A model generated the notes under the pieces. The model made no database searches. It had not been told where the DNA came from and worked only from the letters and a program-made list of their open reading frames with translations. Below are positions 1 through 6,969 of a DNA stretch of 57,338 bases, piece by piece. The stretch's first letter is position 1. Every line of letters starts with the position of its first letter. Source of the stretch: a virus; IMG/VR virus record IMGVR_UViG_3300044630_003005, positions 1-57,338 of that record. One strand, given 5' to 3'. The position numbers were made by a program, and so were the translations under genes.

Positions 1-83
1 ACTTTGTAGAATGTTAATTCGGATGTGTATTGAATTGTACCGCGAGCTACTGCTGTTGGATTTGTTCTTGTGAATGTTGCCAT
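1..83 (-). CDS. 5' end of an unrecognised phage gene (partial)
   Basis: An open frame starts with ATG at 83 on the minus strand and leaves the window at base 1, giving 27 codons (MATFTRTNPTAVARG...). The start is supported by an AAGGAG Shine-Dalgarno motif 7 bp upstream and by an exact late-type TATAAATA box at 159-166. I do not recognise the protein. The strong late promoter and neighbouring virion-type genes suggest a structural or other late product. Confidence 0.7.
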   Translation of the reverse strand, partial: MATFTRTNPTAVARGTIQYTSELTFYK

Positions 84-105
84 GATATGTTCTCCTTAAA
101 TCAAT

Positions 106-122
106 AGTCCCGCTCCGGGACT
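106..122 (-). terminator. 7-bp hairpin after the 201-1301 gene
   Basis: A perfect stem AGTCCCG/CGGGACT with a 3-nt loop lies between two minus-strand genes. It has no clear U-tract, so it may be a weak terminator of the upstream gene or a 5'-UTR hairpin of the next one. Confidence 0.35.
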
Positions 123-158
123 GGCATTGTATAAGAATCACCTCGATTCCTATGCAAG

Positions 159-166
159 TATTTATA
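159..166 (-). promoter_or_regulatory. T4-type late promoter box TATAAATA
   Basis: Exact TATAAATA on the minus strand, about 75 bp upstream of the partial gene starting at 83. It matches the -10 element of T4-family late promoters. Confidence 0.6.
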
Positions 167-200
167 TTGGATTGAAGAAATCACGCCAAAACGGCTGATT

Positions 201-1301
201 TTAGTCGGTTCTAAATGGAGTCCAGCGATCACGTGGCACTAATTTTGAACCACCTGCAACATAGCCTTCTCCGCCTGGTTTACCCCCTGTAGTTTGCTCT
301 ATGTCGCCGCCTGATGCATCCAGCTCACGAATTACTTCGTCTTTGGCCGCCATGATCTCACGCACCAGTTCAAACATCACATCCATGACTCCTGGGTGCT
401 GTTCACTGTGTGCTGCAATCTTGGCAGCTTTGGCAGGAGTCTTTTGCACAAAGGCCATGAAAGCTTCTGTGTTGATATTATCCAGTTGTTTTGTTTTGGA
501 TTGATTATTAACAAAGGTGTAGATTTCACTCTGTAGATAGCCCATACCAGCAACAGGTGCTAACAATTTATCAATGGCCTGTTGATTTTTAGCAAGTGCT
601 TCAATAGCAGCAAGATTGTCTGCACCCACTGCTGGTCTATAGCTAACACTGGTCAAGCCAAATACTTTTAATTCTGGATTGCCACTGAACTGATCAGGAT
701 TATCAAAGTCCTCACCTGTCTTGTCTCCAAAGTAACCAAACACCTTGTGAGCTGCCACTGCTATCTTGGCCTTGGCCAGGGCTCGACCAATTTCACTAGT
801 ACCAGCAACAGAGTAAGTGGTTTGATTAGGAGTAAATGTAATTTTGCCGTCAGCGCCGGTATATGGTTTGCCTGGGTGGAATAGGATATCTCCGTAGACA
901 TAACCACGGAATTCTGCAGGAGTTGCACGTTCAAATATGGGCCATAGTGCTGCCATATCTCCGGCGAACTTTTCACGCCAATCTTCGCCCTTGCCACGAC
1001 TCATGATAAACTGTTGGAGTTCTTCTGGACTGGAACTTTTGCCTTCTTCACGACCCCAATTGTTTTTACCCACTAGTCGGAAGGAGCCATCATCTTCACG
1101 TCCCCAATACACAGTGGGATTGCCGTCCCACTTGATTGTGATACTAGTTTCAGGACTGGCTAGATCTTTAAGTATCTTGATGGCCTTGTTAGCACCATTG
1201 GCTTCTGTGAACACAAGATCTTCTAGATGATTGAACTCACGCCCTACTTTCTTAGGAGGAGGTGCTGCTTCTGCTTCACGTAAAAATTCAAATGCTCTCA
1301 T
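201..1301 (-). CDS. Capsid-targeted, nucleotidyltransferase/ligase-like phage protein
   Basis: A 366-residue protein. A KWDG motif at residues 57-60 fits the KxDG lysine motif of covalent nucleotidyltransferases (DNA/RNA ligases, capping enzymes). A GYVYGD stretch near 132-137 and an EGYV...K stretch near the C-terminus could be motifs III and IV/V, but the spacing is unusual. The N-terminus MRAFEFLREAE resembles the T4 capsid-targeting peptide (MKTYQEFIAEA type) and contains an LxE site suited to prohead-protease cleavage. Start and upstream stop overlap as ATGA at 1298-1301. This is a widespread T4-like phage family without a known role. Inference: an internal head protein, perhaps injected, that may bind NTPs or nucleic-acid ends. 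Confidence 0.8.
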   Translation of the reverse strand: MRAFEFLREAEAAPPPKKVGREFNHLEDLVFTEANGANKAIKILKDLASPETSITIKWDGNPTVYWGREDDGSFRLVGKNNWGREEGKSSSPEELQQFIMSRGKGEDWREKFAGDMAALWPIFERATPAEFRGYVYGDILFHPGKPYTGADGKITFTPNQTTYSVAGTSEIGRALAKAKIAVAAHKVFGYFGDKTGEDFDNPDQFSGNPELKVFGLTSVSYRPAVGADNLAAIEALAKNQQAIDKLLAPVAGMGYLQSEIYTFVNNQSKTKQLDNINTEAFMAFVQKTPAKAAKIAAHSEQHPGVMDVMFELVREIMAAKDEVIRELDASGGDIEQTTGGKPGGEGYVAGGSKLVPRDRWTPFRTD

Positions 1302-2113
1302 TTAACTCGTTCCATCATTTTGCGGAACCAAGAGGGTGTTCCTGTTTGAGCACTTTCAAACGAAATAACATTTTCCGGCAGACTAATACCCTGCTTGCCC
1401 AGTGTTTCTCTTGCACCTGCAACTAGTTCTTCATAGTTAGGCAGTTTCTTGATATAGTTGAGAATTGCGTCAACTGATTTAATATCTTTGACTGTGGCAC
1501 TTTGTCCCAGCAAAACTTTGGCAATTTGATTCCAATCGTTACCATTGGGCAATAGTTCGTCTGTGGTAGCATTCAGTATTCCGTGCTTGGGACTGTACTT
1601 GATACCGCGGGCACGAGCAATTGAGCTTAGTACAATATGGCGATGCTCACCCCTATATTCACCTTGCCCACCAATCATGCTGCCTTGTTGAAATTTAGGA
1701 TTAGCGGAAAACATAAAATCTGCTTGCACAAATCCATTGTCTGGACTGCCCTTGATAGGCACCTTCCAGTGTACATTGTCTCCGCTGAGTTTGATATTTT
1801 CTTTGCCAAATTGTGCAATCAGTTTTTCAGCGAATGATTTTTTATCTACTTCGTTAGCGTCTACTGATAGGTCTAGATCGCCACTGCTGTTCTTTTCAAA
1901 GGTGCCATCTGGATCTTCTTTACGGCCTGTTGTGCCAAGCCATTTTACAGGCTTCTTGTCATCAAGATGTTTTTCTTTGGTAAAATCTAGGCCTGTGATC
2001 TTTTCAATGTAAAGAATGGTTTCCTCTACATCTCCTGTGGCGATACGCTGTGTTAGTGGTTGTTTTTCCGGGCCTTTGAATACATTGCCGCCTTCTGACA
2101 GTTTACTGATCAT
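1298..2113 (-). CDS. Nucleotidyltransferase-fold phage protein
   Basis: A 271-residue protein. A GDLDLSV stretch near residue 80, after a Gly-rich GTTGRKED loop, fits the GS/DxD signature of polymerase-beta-type nucleotidyltransferases. An FVQADFMF stretch near 130 could carry the third acidic residue. The N-terminus MISKLSEGG also has an LxE site, so it may be processed with the head. It sits between two minus-strand genes with which it overlaps (11 bp upstream, 4 bp downstream), so the three genes are probably translated together. Its pairing with the KxDG protein suggests both act on nucleotides or nucleic-acid ends. The substrate is unknown. Confidence 0.7.
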   Translation of the reverse strand: MISKLSEGGNVFKGPEKQPLTQRIATGDVEETILYIEKITGLDFTKEKHLDDKKPVKWLGTTGRKEDPDGTFEKNSSGDLDLSVDANEVDKKSFAEKLIAQFGKENIKLSGDNVHWKVPIKGSPDNGFVQADFMFSANPKFQQGSMIGGQGEYRGEHRHIVLSSIARARGIKYSPKHGILNATTDELLPNGNDWNQIAKVLLGQSATVKDIKSVDAILNYIKKLPNYEELVAGARETLGKQGISLPENVISFESAQTGTPSWFRKMMERVK

Positions 2114-2387
2114 TGCTTTCGTCCAATTTTTTCTTGAGTTTACGTGCTTCTGCTATTCTGCGAACACCACGTGTAAATTTTGCAGGGTCTTGGCCCTTGA
2201 TTGCATTAATAAACCTGCGTTCAAGTTCGTCTGCTGAAGCAGAATCATAATTTTTATGAATACTTTCCAAGAGATTGATAGCAGAATTAATGATGTTGGT
2301 AGCACGACTTTCTATCAACGAATCGGTGCTGCGCACATCGGCAATAGAATTTAGTTCTTGCAAAATCGATCTAGTTTGTAACTTCAT
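2103..2387 (-). CDS. Conserved hypothetical T4-like phage protein
   Basis: A 94-residue, charged, probably helical protein, rich in Arg/Lys near the C-terminus (RRIAEARKLKKKL). It is the first gene of a three-gene minus-strand operon. A TTAAATA late-type box lies about 18 bp before the start and an AGGAA motif about 9 bp before it. Function unknown. An LQEL stretch at residues 9-12 could be a prohead-protease site. Confidence 0.7.
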   Translation of the reverse strand: MKLQTRSILQELNSIADVRSTDSLIESRATNIINSAINLLESIHKNYDSASADELERRFINAIKGQDPAKFTRGVRRIAEARKLKKKLDESNDQ

Positions 2388-2405
2388 TGAAATATTCCTA
2401 TTGTG

Positions 2406-2412
2406 TATTTAA
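2406..2412 (-). promoter_or_regulatory. Late-type TTAAATA box
   Basis: TTAAATA on the minus strand, 18 bp upstream of the gene starting at 2387. A one-base variant of the late consensus. Confidence 0.4.
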
Positions 2413-2447
2413 CTCATTTTAAACAATAATAACATTGTACTGAAAAA

Positions 2448-2461
2448 TGTGCGATCGCACA
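2448..2461. promoter_or_regulatory. 14-bp perfect palindrome
   Basis: TGTGCGATCGCACA lies in the divergent interval between the minus-strand operon (start 2387) and the plus-strand genes from 2521. Perfect two-fold symmetry at a divergent promoter region suggests an operator. Confidence 0.4.
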
Positions 2462-2468
2462 AGAGCCG

Positions 2469-2496
2469 GATAAATAACTCAGTAGAAACACTGAGT
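2469..2496 (+). promoter_or_regulatory. Late-type GATAAATA box followed by 5'-UTR hairpin
   Basis: GATAAATA at 2469-2476 is followed at once by a hairpin (ACTCAGT/ACTGAGT, 6-nt loop, 2477-2496). The transcript to the gene at 2521 would therefore begin with or near a stem-loop, which could stabilise the mRNA. Confidence 0.45.
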
Positions 2497-2520
2497 CTAC
2501 ACTAACACACAGGAAACACA

Positions 2521-2697
2521 ATGAAATTTTTATCAGATCGAATGTTAGCTATTATGGAACGTCTATCCGAAATGTTCCCTGGATCTAGCTATCAAAGCCG
2601 CTTAGACGCATATCTAAGCACCAAAGGCATTACCGATGCCGCACAGTTGGAAAACTACATCCGACAATTCAATTCTCAAAAGGAAAGCTATCTATGA
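2521..2697 (+). CDS. Small hypothetical protein (58 aa)
   Basis: The frame MKFLSDRMLAIME... has 58 codons and an AGGAAACACA ribosome-binding region upstream. The C-terminal half (SRLDAYLSTKGITDAAQLE) weakly recalls short DUF3563-like bacterial proteins, but this is only a resemblance. It overlaps the next gene by ATGA, so the two are probably co-translated. Function unknown. Confidence 0.6.
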   Translation: MKFLSDRMLAIMERLSEMFPGSSYQSRLDAYLSTKGITDAAQLENYIRQFNSQKESYL

Positions 2698-2813
2698 AAA
2701 AACTATTAAATCTATTATACATTATTAGCACCAGTATGGGACAAGCCCGTGCTGCTTCAGCACTGGCTAGAGCAGGAATGTATGCAGAAGCCAAAGCCTT
2801 AATGACCAAGTAA
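2694..2813 (+). CDS. Small hypothetical protein (39 aa)
   Basis: The frame starts at the ATG inside the upstream stop (ATGA at 2694-2697) and encodes a short, basic, Ala/Leu-rich helix (MKKLLNLLYIISTSMGQARA...). The coupling to the 58-aa gene is the main support. It could be membrane-associated. I recognise no family. Confidence 0.5.
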   Translation: MKKLLNLLYIISTSMGQARAASALARAGMYAEAKALMTK

Positions 2814-2842
2814 CGTGTTGCAGCGCAAGAGATATATACACT

Positions 2843-3418
2843 ATGAACTTAGTTTATATACACGGTGCCAATGCCACCAGCGAAAGTTTTAATTATATCA
2901 GAAGTAAATTAGGCAAAGGGTTAGACATTAACTATGATAGCCGAAATGGCTTTGAAAACAACCTCAATGATATGCAGTCTACCTTAAAAGATTGCAATAA
3001 CATAGTGTTTGTTGCACATAGTCTAGGAGGTATCTACAGTTTGCATTTGGCCAACTCGATGCCCGGTGCTGTTAAGGGTGCTGTTACCCTAAGCACACCC
3101 TATGGTGGTGCAGAAGTAGCAGACTATGCCCAATACTTCCTACCGTTCAGCAGACTTATGCGTGACATTGGACCCAGTTCGTGGGTAATGAAGCAAGCTA
3201 GAAACATTAAGATACAGCACCCGTGGACTAACATTGTTACTGTAAAAGGGCAAAGTGCTTTTATGCATGAACCCAATGATGGTGTTGTAACCATTGCCAG
3301 TCAGAAGCATCATGAGGATATGGAACTAGTAGAAGTAGATTATAACCACTATGAGGTTGTGCTCAGTGACGTAGTGGTTAAACTTATTAAAGAACGAGTA
3401 AACAAGTTCAAGAAATAA
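2843..3418 (+). CDS. Alpha/beta hydrolase (lipase/esterase-like)
   Basis: A 191-residue, compact alpha/beta-hydrolase. An HG oxyanion motif (YIHGANA) lies near residue 6. The nucleophile elbow AHSLGG near 58-63 supplies Ser, NDG near 145-147 the likely Asp, and H168 (DYNHYE) the likely catalytic His. There is no signal peptide, so it is cytoplasmic or packaged. It could be a phospholipase-like, esterase or depolymerase enzyme; substrate unknown. No clear Shine-Dalgarno is seen before the ATG. It stands alone on the plus strand before a promoter at 3420. Confidence 0.85.
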   Translation: MNLVYIHGANATSESFNYIRSKLGKGLDINYDSRNGFENNLNDMQSTLKDCNNIVFVAHSLGGIYSLHLANSMPGAVKGAVTLSTPYGGAEVADYAQYFLPFSRLMRDIGPSSWVMKQARNIKIQHPWTNIVTVKGQSAFMHEPNDGVVTIASQKHHEDMELVEVDYNHYEVVLSDVVVKLIKERVNKFKK

Positions 3419-3419
3419 G

Positions 3420-3448
3420 TTGTTTTTTTATCACAAGGCATATATAAT
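3420..3448 (+). promoter_or_regulatory. Sigma70-like promoter
   Basis: TTGTTT, 17 bp, TATAAT. Precedes the gene at 3506. Confidence 0.55.
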
Positions 3449-3505
3449 AGTACATAGAGAAAAAGAAGTATCTATGCAAACAGACATTACACACAGGAGA
3501 TTAAT

Positions 3506-3781
3506 ATGTCAGAAATTTTTACAGCACCAAAATTACCAGAAGTTAAATTCAACAAGAACGGTTACGAAATCCGTACAGATATCTTGGGTATGGCCAAGAG
3601 CCTAGTACAAGATGACTTTCAAGCCAAATTTCAAGGTTGGGAAATGACTGCTACTCGCGATGAGAAGACTGGTCAAATTGTTACCAAAGTAGACATGCCA
3701 ACTTTCCCAGGATTGGAAAAAGTCCTAGAAACAGCAGAGAAAATGTACGCATTTGTAAATGCTGGCGCTACCAAAAAATAA
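3506..3781 (+). CDS. Conserved small phage protein (91 aa)
   Basis: A 91-residue soluble protein with an AGGAG site 6 bp before the ATG. The pattern KFNKNGYEIRTDILGMAK...WEMTATRDEKTG is typical of a small protein common in T4-like phages of aquatic bacteria. Its role is unknown. It is monocistronic, with a promoter at 3420 and a strong terminator at 3824-3847, which suggests high expression. Confidence 0.8.
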   Translation: MSEIFTAPKLPEVKFNKNGYEIRTDILGMAKSLVQDDFQAKFQGWEMTATRDEKTGQIVTKVDMPTFPGLEKVLETAEKMYAFVNAGATKK

Positions 3782-3823
3782 GCTATTGGCCGCATAGCGG
3801 TATTAAAATAAAAATAGTAAAAG

Positions 3824-3847
3824 AAAAGCACCTTCGGGTGCTTTTTC
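3824..3847. terminator. Bidirectional rho-independent terminator
   Basis: AAAAGCACC-TTCG-GGTGCTTTT: a 9-bp stem with UUCG tetraloop, A-tract before and T-tract after. It sits exactly between convergent genes ending at 3781 and 3848, so it can serve both. Confidence 0.93.
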
Positions 3848-4552
3848 TTATGTGCGTAGTTTGGCCAGTCTTAAGAACTGTAGAATTTGTATGTAGGTCC
3901 ACCCTATGTCAATTTCCCACCAACGGTGTTTGAATTTAGCACTGGCTCCATCTGCGTGATGATTGTTGTGTAGTTCTTCACCGCCAATCCATATGCCCCA
4001 AGGCACTAGATTACGGCTGGTGTCTTTGGTATCAGTGTTGCGATAGCCAACCCAATGTGCTACGCCATTAACTACTCCTGCGGCCCACAGTGGTATCCAT
4101 ATCATTTGAATACCCCACACTACTAGTCCGATAGGGCCAAAAACAACAAGGTCTATGACCAACATGATTAGAATCCCTAAGCGGCTGTGTGGAGTATAAA
4201 GTTTACGCTCAATCCAGTCGTTGGGTGTACCTATGCCCAACTTCTCGACCATTGCGGTGTCTTTGCTGGCATCGTGATATAAAATCCAGCCTTTGAATAG
4301 CACACGCCAAATTCCGTAAATCTGTGGGCTGTGTGGATCCCCTTCTTGGTCCGAACGTTGATGATGTCGGCGATGTATGGCTACCCATTGACGAGTAACC
4401 ATGCCTGTTGTTAGCCAAAGCCAACCACGCATAAAATGTTCTACTACTGGATGAAATGTTACTGCTCTATGTGCCTGGCTTCTATGTAGGAATAGAGTAA
4501 CACAGGCAATGGTAATTTGAACCATTACCAAAGTTGCGATTATTATAGTCAT
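3848..4552 (-). CDS. Fatty acid desaturase (acyl-CoA delta-9 type)
   Basis: A 234-residue membrane di-iron desaturase. The three histidine boxes are intact: HRSQAH (23-28), HRRHH (60-64) and HNNHH (195-199). Hydrophobic segments lie at 2-22, 43-53 and 125-165. The protein is shorter than cellular delta-9 desaturases, mainly at the N-terminus, where one helix precedes box 1; phage-borne versions are often compact. It would introduce a double bond into host acyl chains and so change membrane fluidity or lipid signalling during infection. Desaturase genes are known from aquatic T4-like phages. Confidence 0.92.
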   Translation of the reverse strand: MTIIIATLVMVQITIACVTLFLHRSQAHRAVTFHPVVEHFMRGWLWLTTGMVTRQWVAIHRRHHQRSDQEGDPHSPQIYGIWRVLFKGWILYHDASKDTAMVEKLGIGTPNDWIERKLYTPHSRLGILIMLVIDLVVFGPIGLVVWGIQMIWIPLWAAGVVNGVAHWVGYRNTDTKDTSRNLVPWGIWIGGEELHNNHHADGASAKFKHRWWEIDIGWTYIQILQFLRLAKLRT

Positions 4553-4567
4553 CTTTTACTTAGCCCG

Positions 4568-4596
4568 TTGACACAGAGGTTAAAGTATGTTATAAT
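4568..4596 (+). promoter_or_regulatory. Consensus sigma70 promoter
   Basis: TTGACA, 17 bp, TATAAT: both hexamers perfect. The ATG of the gene at 4602 begins 6 bp after the -10 box, so the transcript would be essentially leaderless. Confidence 0.85.
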
Positions 4597-4601
4597 ATGG
4601 T

Positions 4602-5186
4602 ATGAAAAACAAACTTATACTCACAGACGCAGACGGTGTTCTACTAGATTGGGAATGGGCATTCTCAGTTTGGATGCAAGAACGTGGTTATACGCTAACC
4701 GCCGATAATAAGAAAAGCTATTATCTGCATGATCACTACAATGAGCTAGAAGAAAAAGACTCAAAAAAAGTCATTAAGACATTCAACGAATCAGCGGCTA
4801 TTGGATTTCTTCCTGCGCTACGTGATAGTGCTCACTATGTTAAAAGACTGCACGAAGAACACGGCTATGAATTCCGGGTGATCACCAGTCTAAGTCTAGA
4901 CAAGAACGCAGGCCGACTGCGTGAAATGAATCTGCGCAAGTTGTTTGGCAATGCAATTGAATCAGTGATTTGTTTAGATACAGGTGCAGACAAAGACGAC
5001 GCACTTGCACCTTATCGAGATAGTGGACTATGGTGGATTGAAGACAAGCCGGCTAATGCTGATGTTGGCTACCAGTTAGGACTGCGTTCTATCTTAATCG
5101 AACACGGACACAATATGCATCATCTTTGCAATTACCCTGTGGTCAAGAATTGGCGTAAACTCTACGAAATAATTCTAGCAGAATAA
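4602..5186 (+). CDS. HAD-superfamily phosphatase (5'-nucleotidase-like)
   Basis: A 194-residue HAD fold. Motif I is DADGVLLDW (residues 8-16, nucleophile D8). Motif II is the ITSLS stretch near 91. A Lys/Asp-rich DKDDALAPY lies near 126, and motif IV is WIEDKPANAD near 143. The size and pattern fit deoxyribonucleotidase or polynucleotide 3'-phosphatase-like HADs, which salvage nucleotides or repair ends. The ATG is at the predicted transcription start of a perfect promoter and has no Shine-Dalgarno, so leaderless translation is likely. Confidence 0.82.
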   Translation: MKNKLILTDADGVLLDWEWAFSVWMQERGYTLTADNKKSYYLHDHYNELEEKDSKKVIKTFNESAAIGFLPALRDSAHYVKRLHEEHGYEFRVITSLSLDKNAGRLREMNLRKLFGNAIESVICLDTGADKDDALAPYRDSGLWWIEDKPANADVGYQLGLRSILIEHGHNMHHLCNYPVVKNWRKLYEIILAE

Positions 5187-5304
5187 AAAAGCCACTATTT
5201 AAACGATACATTCCGGGCACGACTCCGATATCATTTGGGCTAGTGGCCAACCCACACACAAACCGTTACGAATAACGGGTCCTAAGGTGTGTTCTGTTCT
5301 TAAA
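5187..5304. other. Convergent intergenic region with hairpins
   Basis: The interval lies between convergent genes. GCCACTA (5191-5197) can pair with TAGTGGC (5241-5247), and CCGTT/AACGG forms a small hairpin at 5263-5278. These may end transcription from both sides, but neither has a clean U-tract. No gene seen. Confidence 0.35.
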
Positions 5305-5745
5305 TTAATTGCACCAGCTTTGTTTAGCGTCACCGTAATACTCACGGGCATGACCATTACTGATAAGTCCCTGACGAATGCTTTGTCCGTTTACCAAGAT
5401 GTCTCCCAATATACGGCCACCAAACTTATCCCATCCGTAGATAATAACTTGATGCTTTGGGTGGGATTGTAAGGCTTGAGTTGTAAATTTACTCGCCAAT
5501 TGCGCTCGCTGGTCTTCTTGTGGACATTGAGCTCTGTGTCCTTTTTCTGGTGTGTCAACTCCGTAGATCCTAACAGCAAGTTCGGGCTTGAGAGGCTGTG
5601 GTAGAAAGGGAGCGGCGATTACAATAGTATCGCCATCACTCACTCTAATAACTTGTGCATCGTATGTTGCTGACTTTGCAGGCATCTTGCCTTGTGCAAA
5701 TGCTAGTGCAGGTACTGCCAACAACAATAATAAAAACTTTTTCAT
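5305..5745 (-). CDS. Secreted thermonuclease-like nuclease (SNase fold)
   Basis: A 146-residue SNase-family protein. Residues 1-17 form a signal peptide (KKFLLLLLAVPALAFA) with likely cleavage after AFA. The fold hallmarks follow: RVSDGDTIVI (34-43, Ca2+ Asp), VRIYGVDTPE (58-67, catalytic Arg) and KFGGRILGDILVNG (near 107-120). It would degrade DNA/RNA in the periplasm or outside the cell. A periplasmic nuclease could block superinfecting DNA or feed nucleotide salvage. A late-type box lies at 5767-5774 and a GGAG site before the start. Confidence 0.9.
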   Translation of the reverse strand: MKKFLLLLLAVPALAFAQGKMPAKSATYDAQVIRVSDGDTIVIAAPFLPQPLKPELAVRIYGVDTPEKGHRAQCPQEDQRAQLASKFTTQALQSHPKHQVIIYGWDKFGGRILGDILVNGQSIRQGLISNGHAREYYGDAKQSWCN

Positions 5746-5766
5746 ATCAACTCCAATAAGTGCTAG

Positions 5767-5774
5767 TATTTATG
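5767..5774 (-). promoter_or_regulatory. Late-type CATAAATA box
   Basis: CATAAATA on the minus strand, about 21 bp upstream of the nuclease start at 5745. It lies inside the 3' end of the next minus-strand gene. Confidence 0.5.
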
Positions 5775-6411
5775 CCCAAGCAACCATTTTGAATCGCTCT
5801 TCGGGGATGCCAAAGTAACTGCACTTCCACGCACTCTGAGCAAAGAAGTCTAAGTGATGCCACGAATCTTTATTAGCTAGGATATTCTGTGCAGCGTCTT
5901 GCCAATCAATGGCTTTTAGTACCGGCTCTATCTCTAACTTAACTGCCTGTATCTCTTCATAGTCAAAGCTGTCCCATTCCCAATGCAGTACTTCAAATGC
6001 ATTGCCCGCACGGTCAACATAGTCCATAGAGAAGTCTAGTCCCCACTTAGGGCGGATGGCAATTACTTTATTGATTAGGGGCAGTGCTCGTGCCCAGTGT
6101 TGCAATTCTTCTAGGGCAGCACCTGCGTAGCCCTTGCGTTCAAATAGCAGGCTGTGATTGAGATGTGCGCCTTCTACTGTGTGTTCTTGCGTAAACCAGG
6201 GCTGCTTCAGTGCTACTCGATGTTCGCGATGTTTCTTGGGCTTGTTCCAATTGCTGTAGGCATAGTGCTTTTCTAGATCAGTAAGGTCATAACCATTCTG
6301 ATCAAATAGAGCAACATCTTCAGGAGTAGGAAGATAGATTATCTTTTCTACAGGATTTGTCCAGTAGCCGTTAGCGTCAAACTGACTATCAGTTATAACC
6401 ACGGTTGTCAT
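5770..6411 (-). CDS. Conserved hypothetical phage protein (213 aa)
   Basis: A 213-residue soluble protein, rich in Trp/Tyr/His. It has recurring patterns such as WGLDFSMDYVD and FEVLHWEWDSFDYEE (about 120-155). I do not recognise a domain. The length, codon use and neighbours support a real gene. It follows a Cys-rich small gene that overlaps its start by about 23 bp. Confidence 0.7.
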   Translation of the reverse strand: MTTVVITDSQFDANGYWTNPVEKIIYLPTPEDVALFDQNGYDLTDLEKHYAYSNWNKPKKHREHRVALKQPWFTQEHTVEGAHLNHSLLFERKGYAGAALEELQHWARALPLINKVIAIRPKWGLDFSMDYVDRAGNAFEVLHWEWDSFDYEEIQAVKLEIEPVLKAIDWQDAAQNILANKDSWHHLDFFAQSAWKCSYFGIPEERFKMVAWA

Positions 6412-6547
6412 TTTTGTCTAAACAATCACTACACTGGCATTCATTACAATCGCAATCATCTGTCATACAACTTGATCCGCAGTGTCCGGTGCACCAGCAT
6501 ACACATTTAGGTTTTAATCTTTGATAGCTTGTGTCGTTGTCTTCCAA
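6389..6547 (-). CDS. Cys-rich metallothionein-like peptide (52 aa, TTG start)
   Basis: An unlisted minus-strand frame with a TTG start at 6547, 4-5 bp after an AAGGAGCG Shine-Dalgarno and directly after the stop of the upstream gene (6558). It has ten Cys and one His within residues 14-42: CVCWC, HCGSSC, CDC, CQC and SDC clusters. The CxC and CxxC spacing resembles metal-thiolate cluster proteins (metallothioneins). Its stop lies inside the 5' end of the 6411 gene, suggesting coupling. It could bind Zn, Cu or Fe-S, or be a zinc-ribbon-like domain. No ATG is available in frame upstream. Confidence 0.6.
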   Translation of the reverse strand: MEDNDTSYQRLKPKCVCWCTGHCGSSCMTDDCDCNECQCSDCLDKNDNRGYN

Positions 6548-6557
6548 GGTTCGCTCC

Positions 6558-6962
6558 TTATTTTACTATCGGCCCGCCGGTGATCCATAGTTCACAGCTA
6601 CGAGTTCCTGCGCATTTGAAGTGTAGTAGATTACAGTAGCCTAGATCAGCTGCTTCACGAGTCTTTTCAGCATCATAAGCCTCTTTGCCCATACCGTCGT
6701 GTATGCACTTGTACATTGCATCGGTGATGTTGAAAGCCGCACAGTTAGCGCACTGCATTGTCTTAGCTGTCTTTTCGTCAATGTTCCATTGCTTGGCAGC
6801 ATCCTTCCAATAGCTTCCAGGCTCGTCGGGATTGGCAGGACCGTAGTGATGCTTGTCTATAGCAGTCTGACGGTTCTTGACATTTACTTCTAGATCGTGT
6901 GTGGCAATGGGACAGCCTTTGTTGGCTGCTTCTACAATGTTGATATATTTTCTATAGGTCAT
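6558..6962 (-). CDS. Cys-containing phage protein, HiPIP-like motif
   Basis: A 134-residue protein whose C-terminal half has CANCAAF (about 71-77), MYKC, GYCNLLHFKC and SCELWITGGP. This ordered set of Cys near aromatic residues is reminiscent of high-potential iron-sulfur proteins and of a small family found in T4-like aquatic phages. The N-terminal part looks like a short helical extension. Inference: it binds a [4Fe-4S] cluster or zinc. It lies just upstream of the Cys-rich peptide, so the two may share a metal-related role. Confidence 0.7.
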   Translation of the reverse strand: MTYRKYINIVEAANKGCPIATHDLEVNVKNRQTAIDKHHYGPANPDEPGSYWKDAAKQWNIDEKTAKTMQCANCAAFNITDAMYKCIHDGMGKEAYDAEKTREAADLGYCNLLHFKCAGTRSCELWITGGPIVK

Positions 6963-6969
6963 ATATTGA

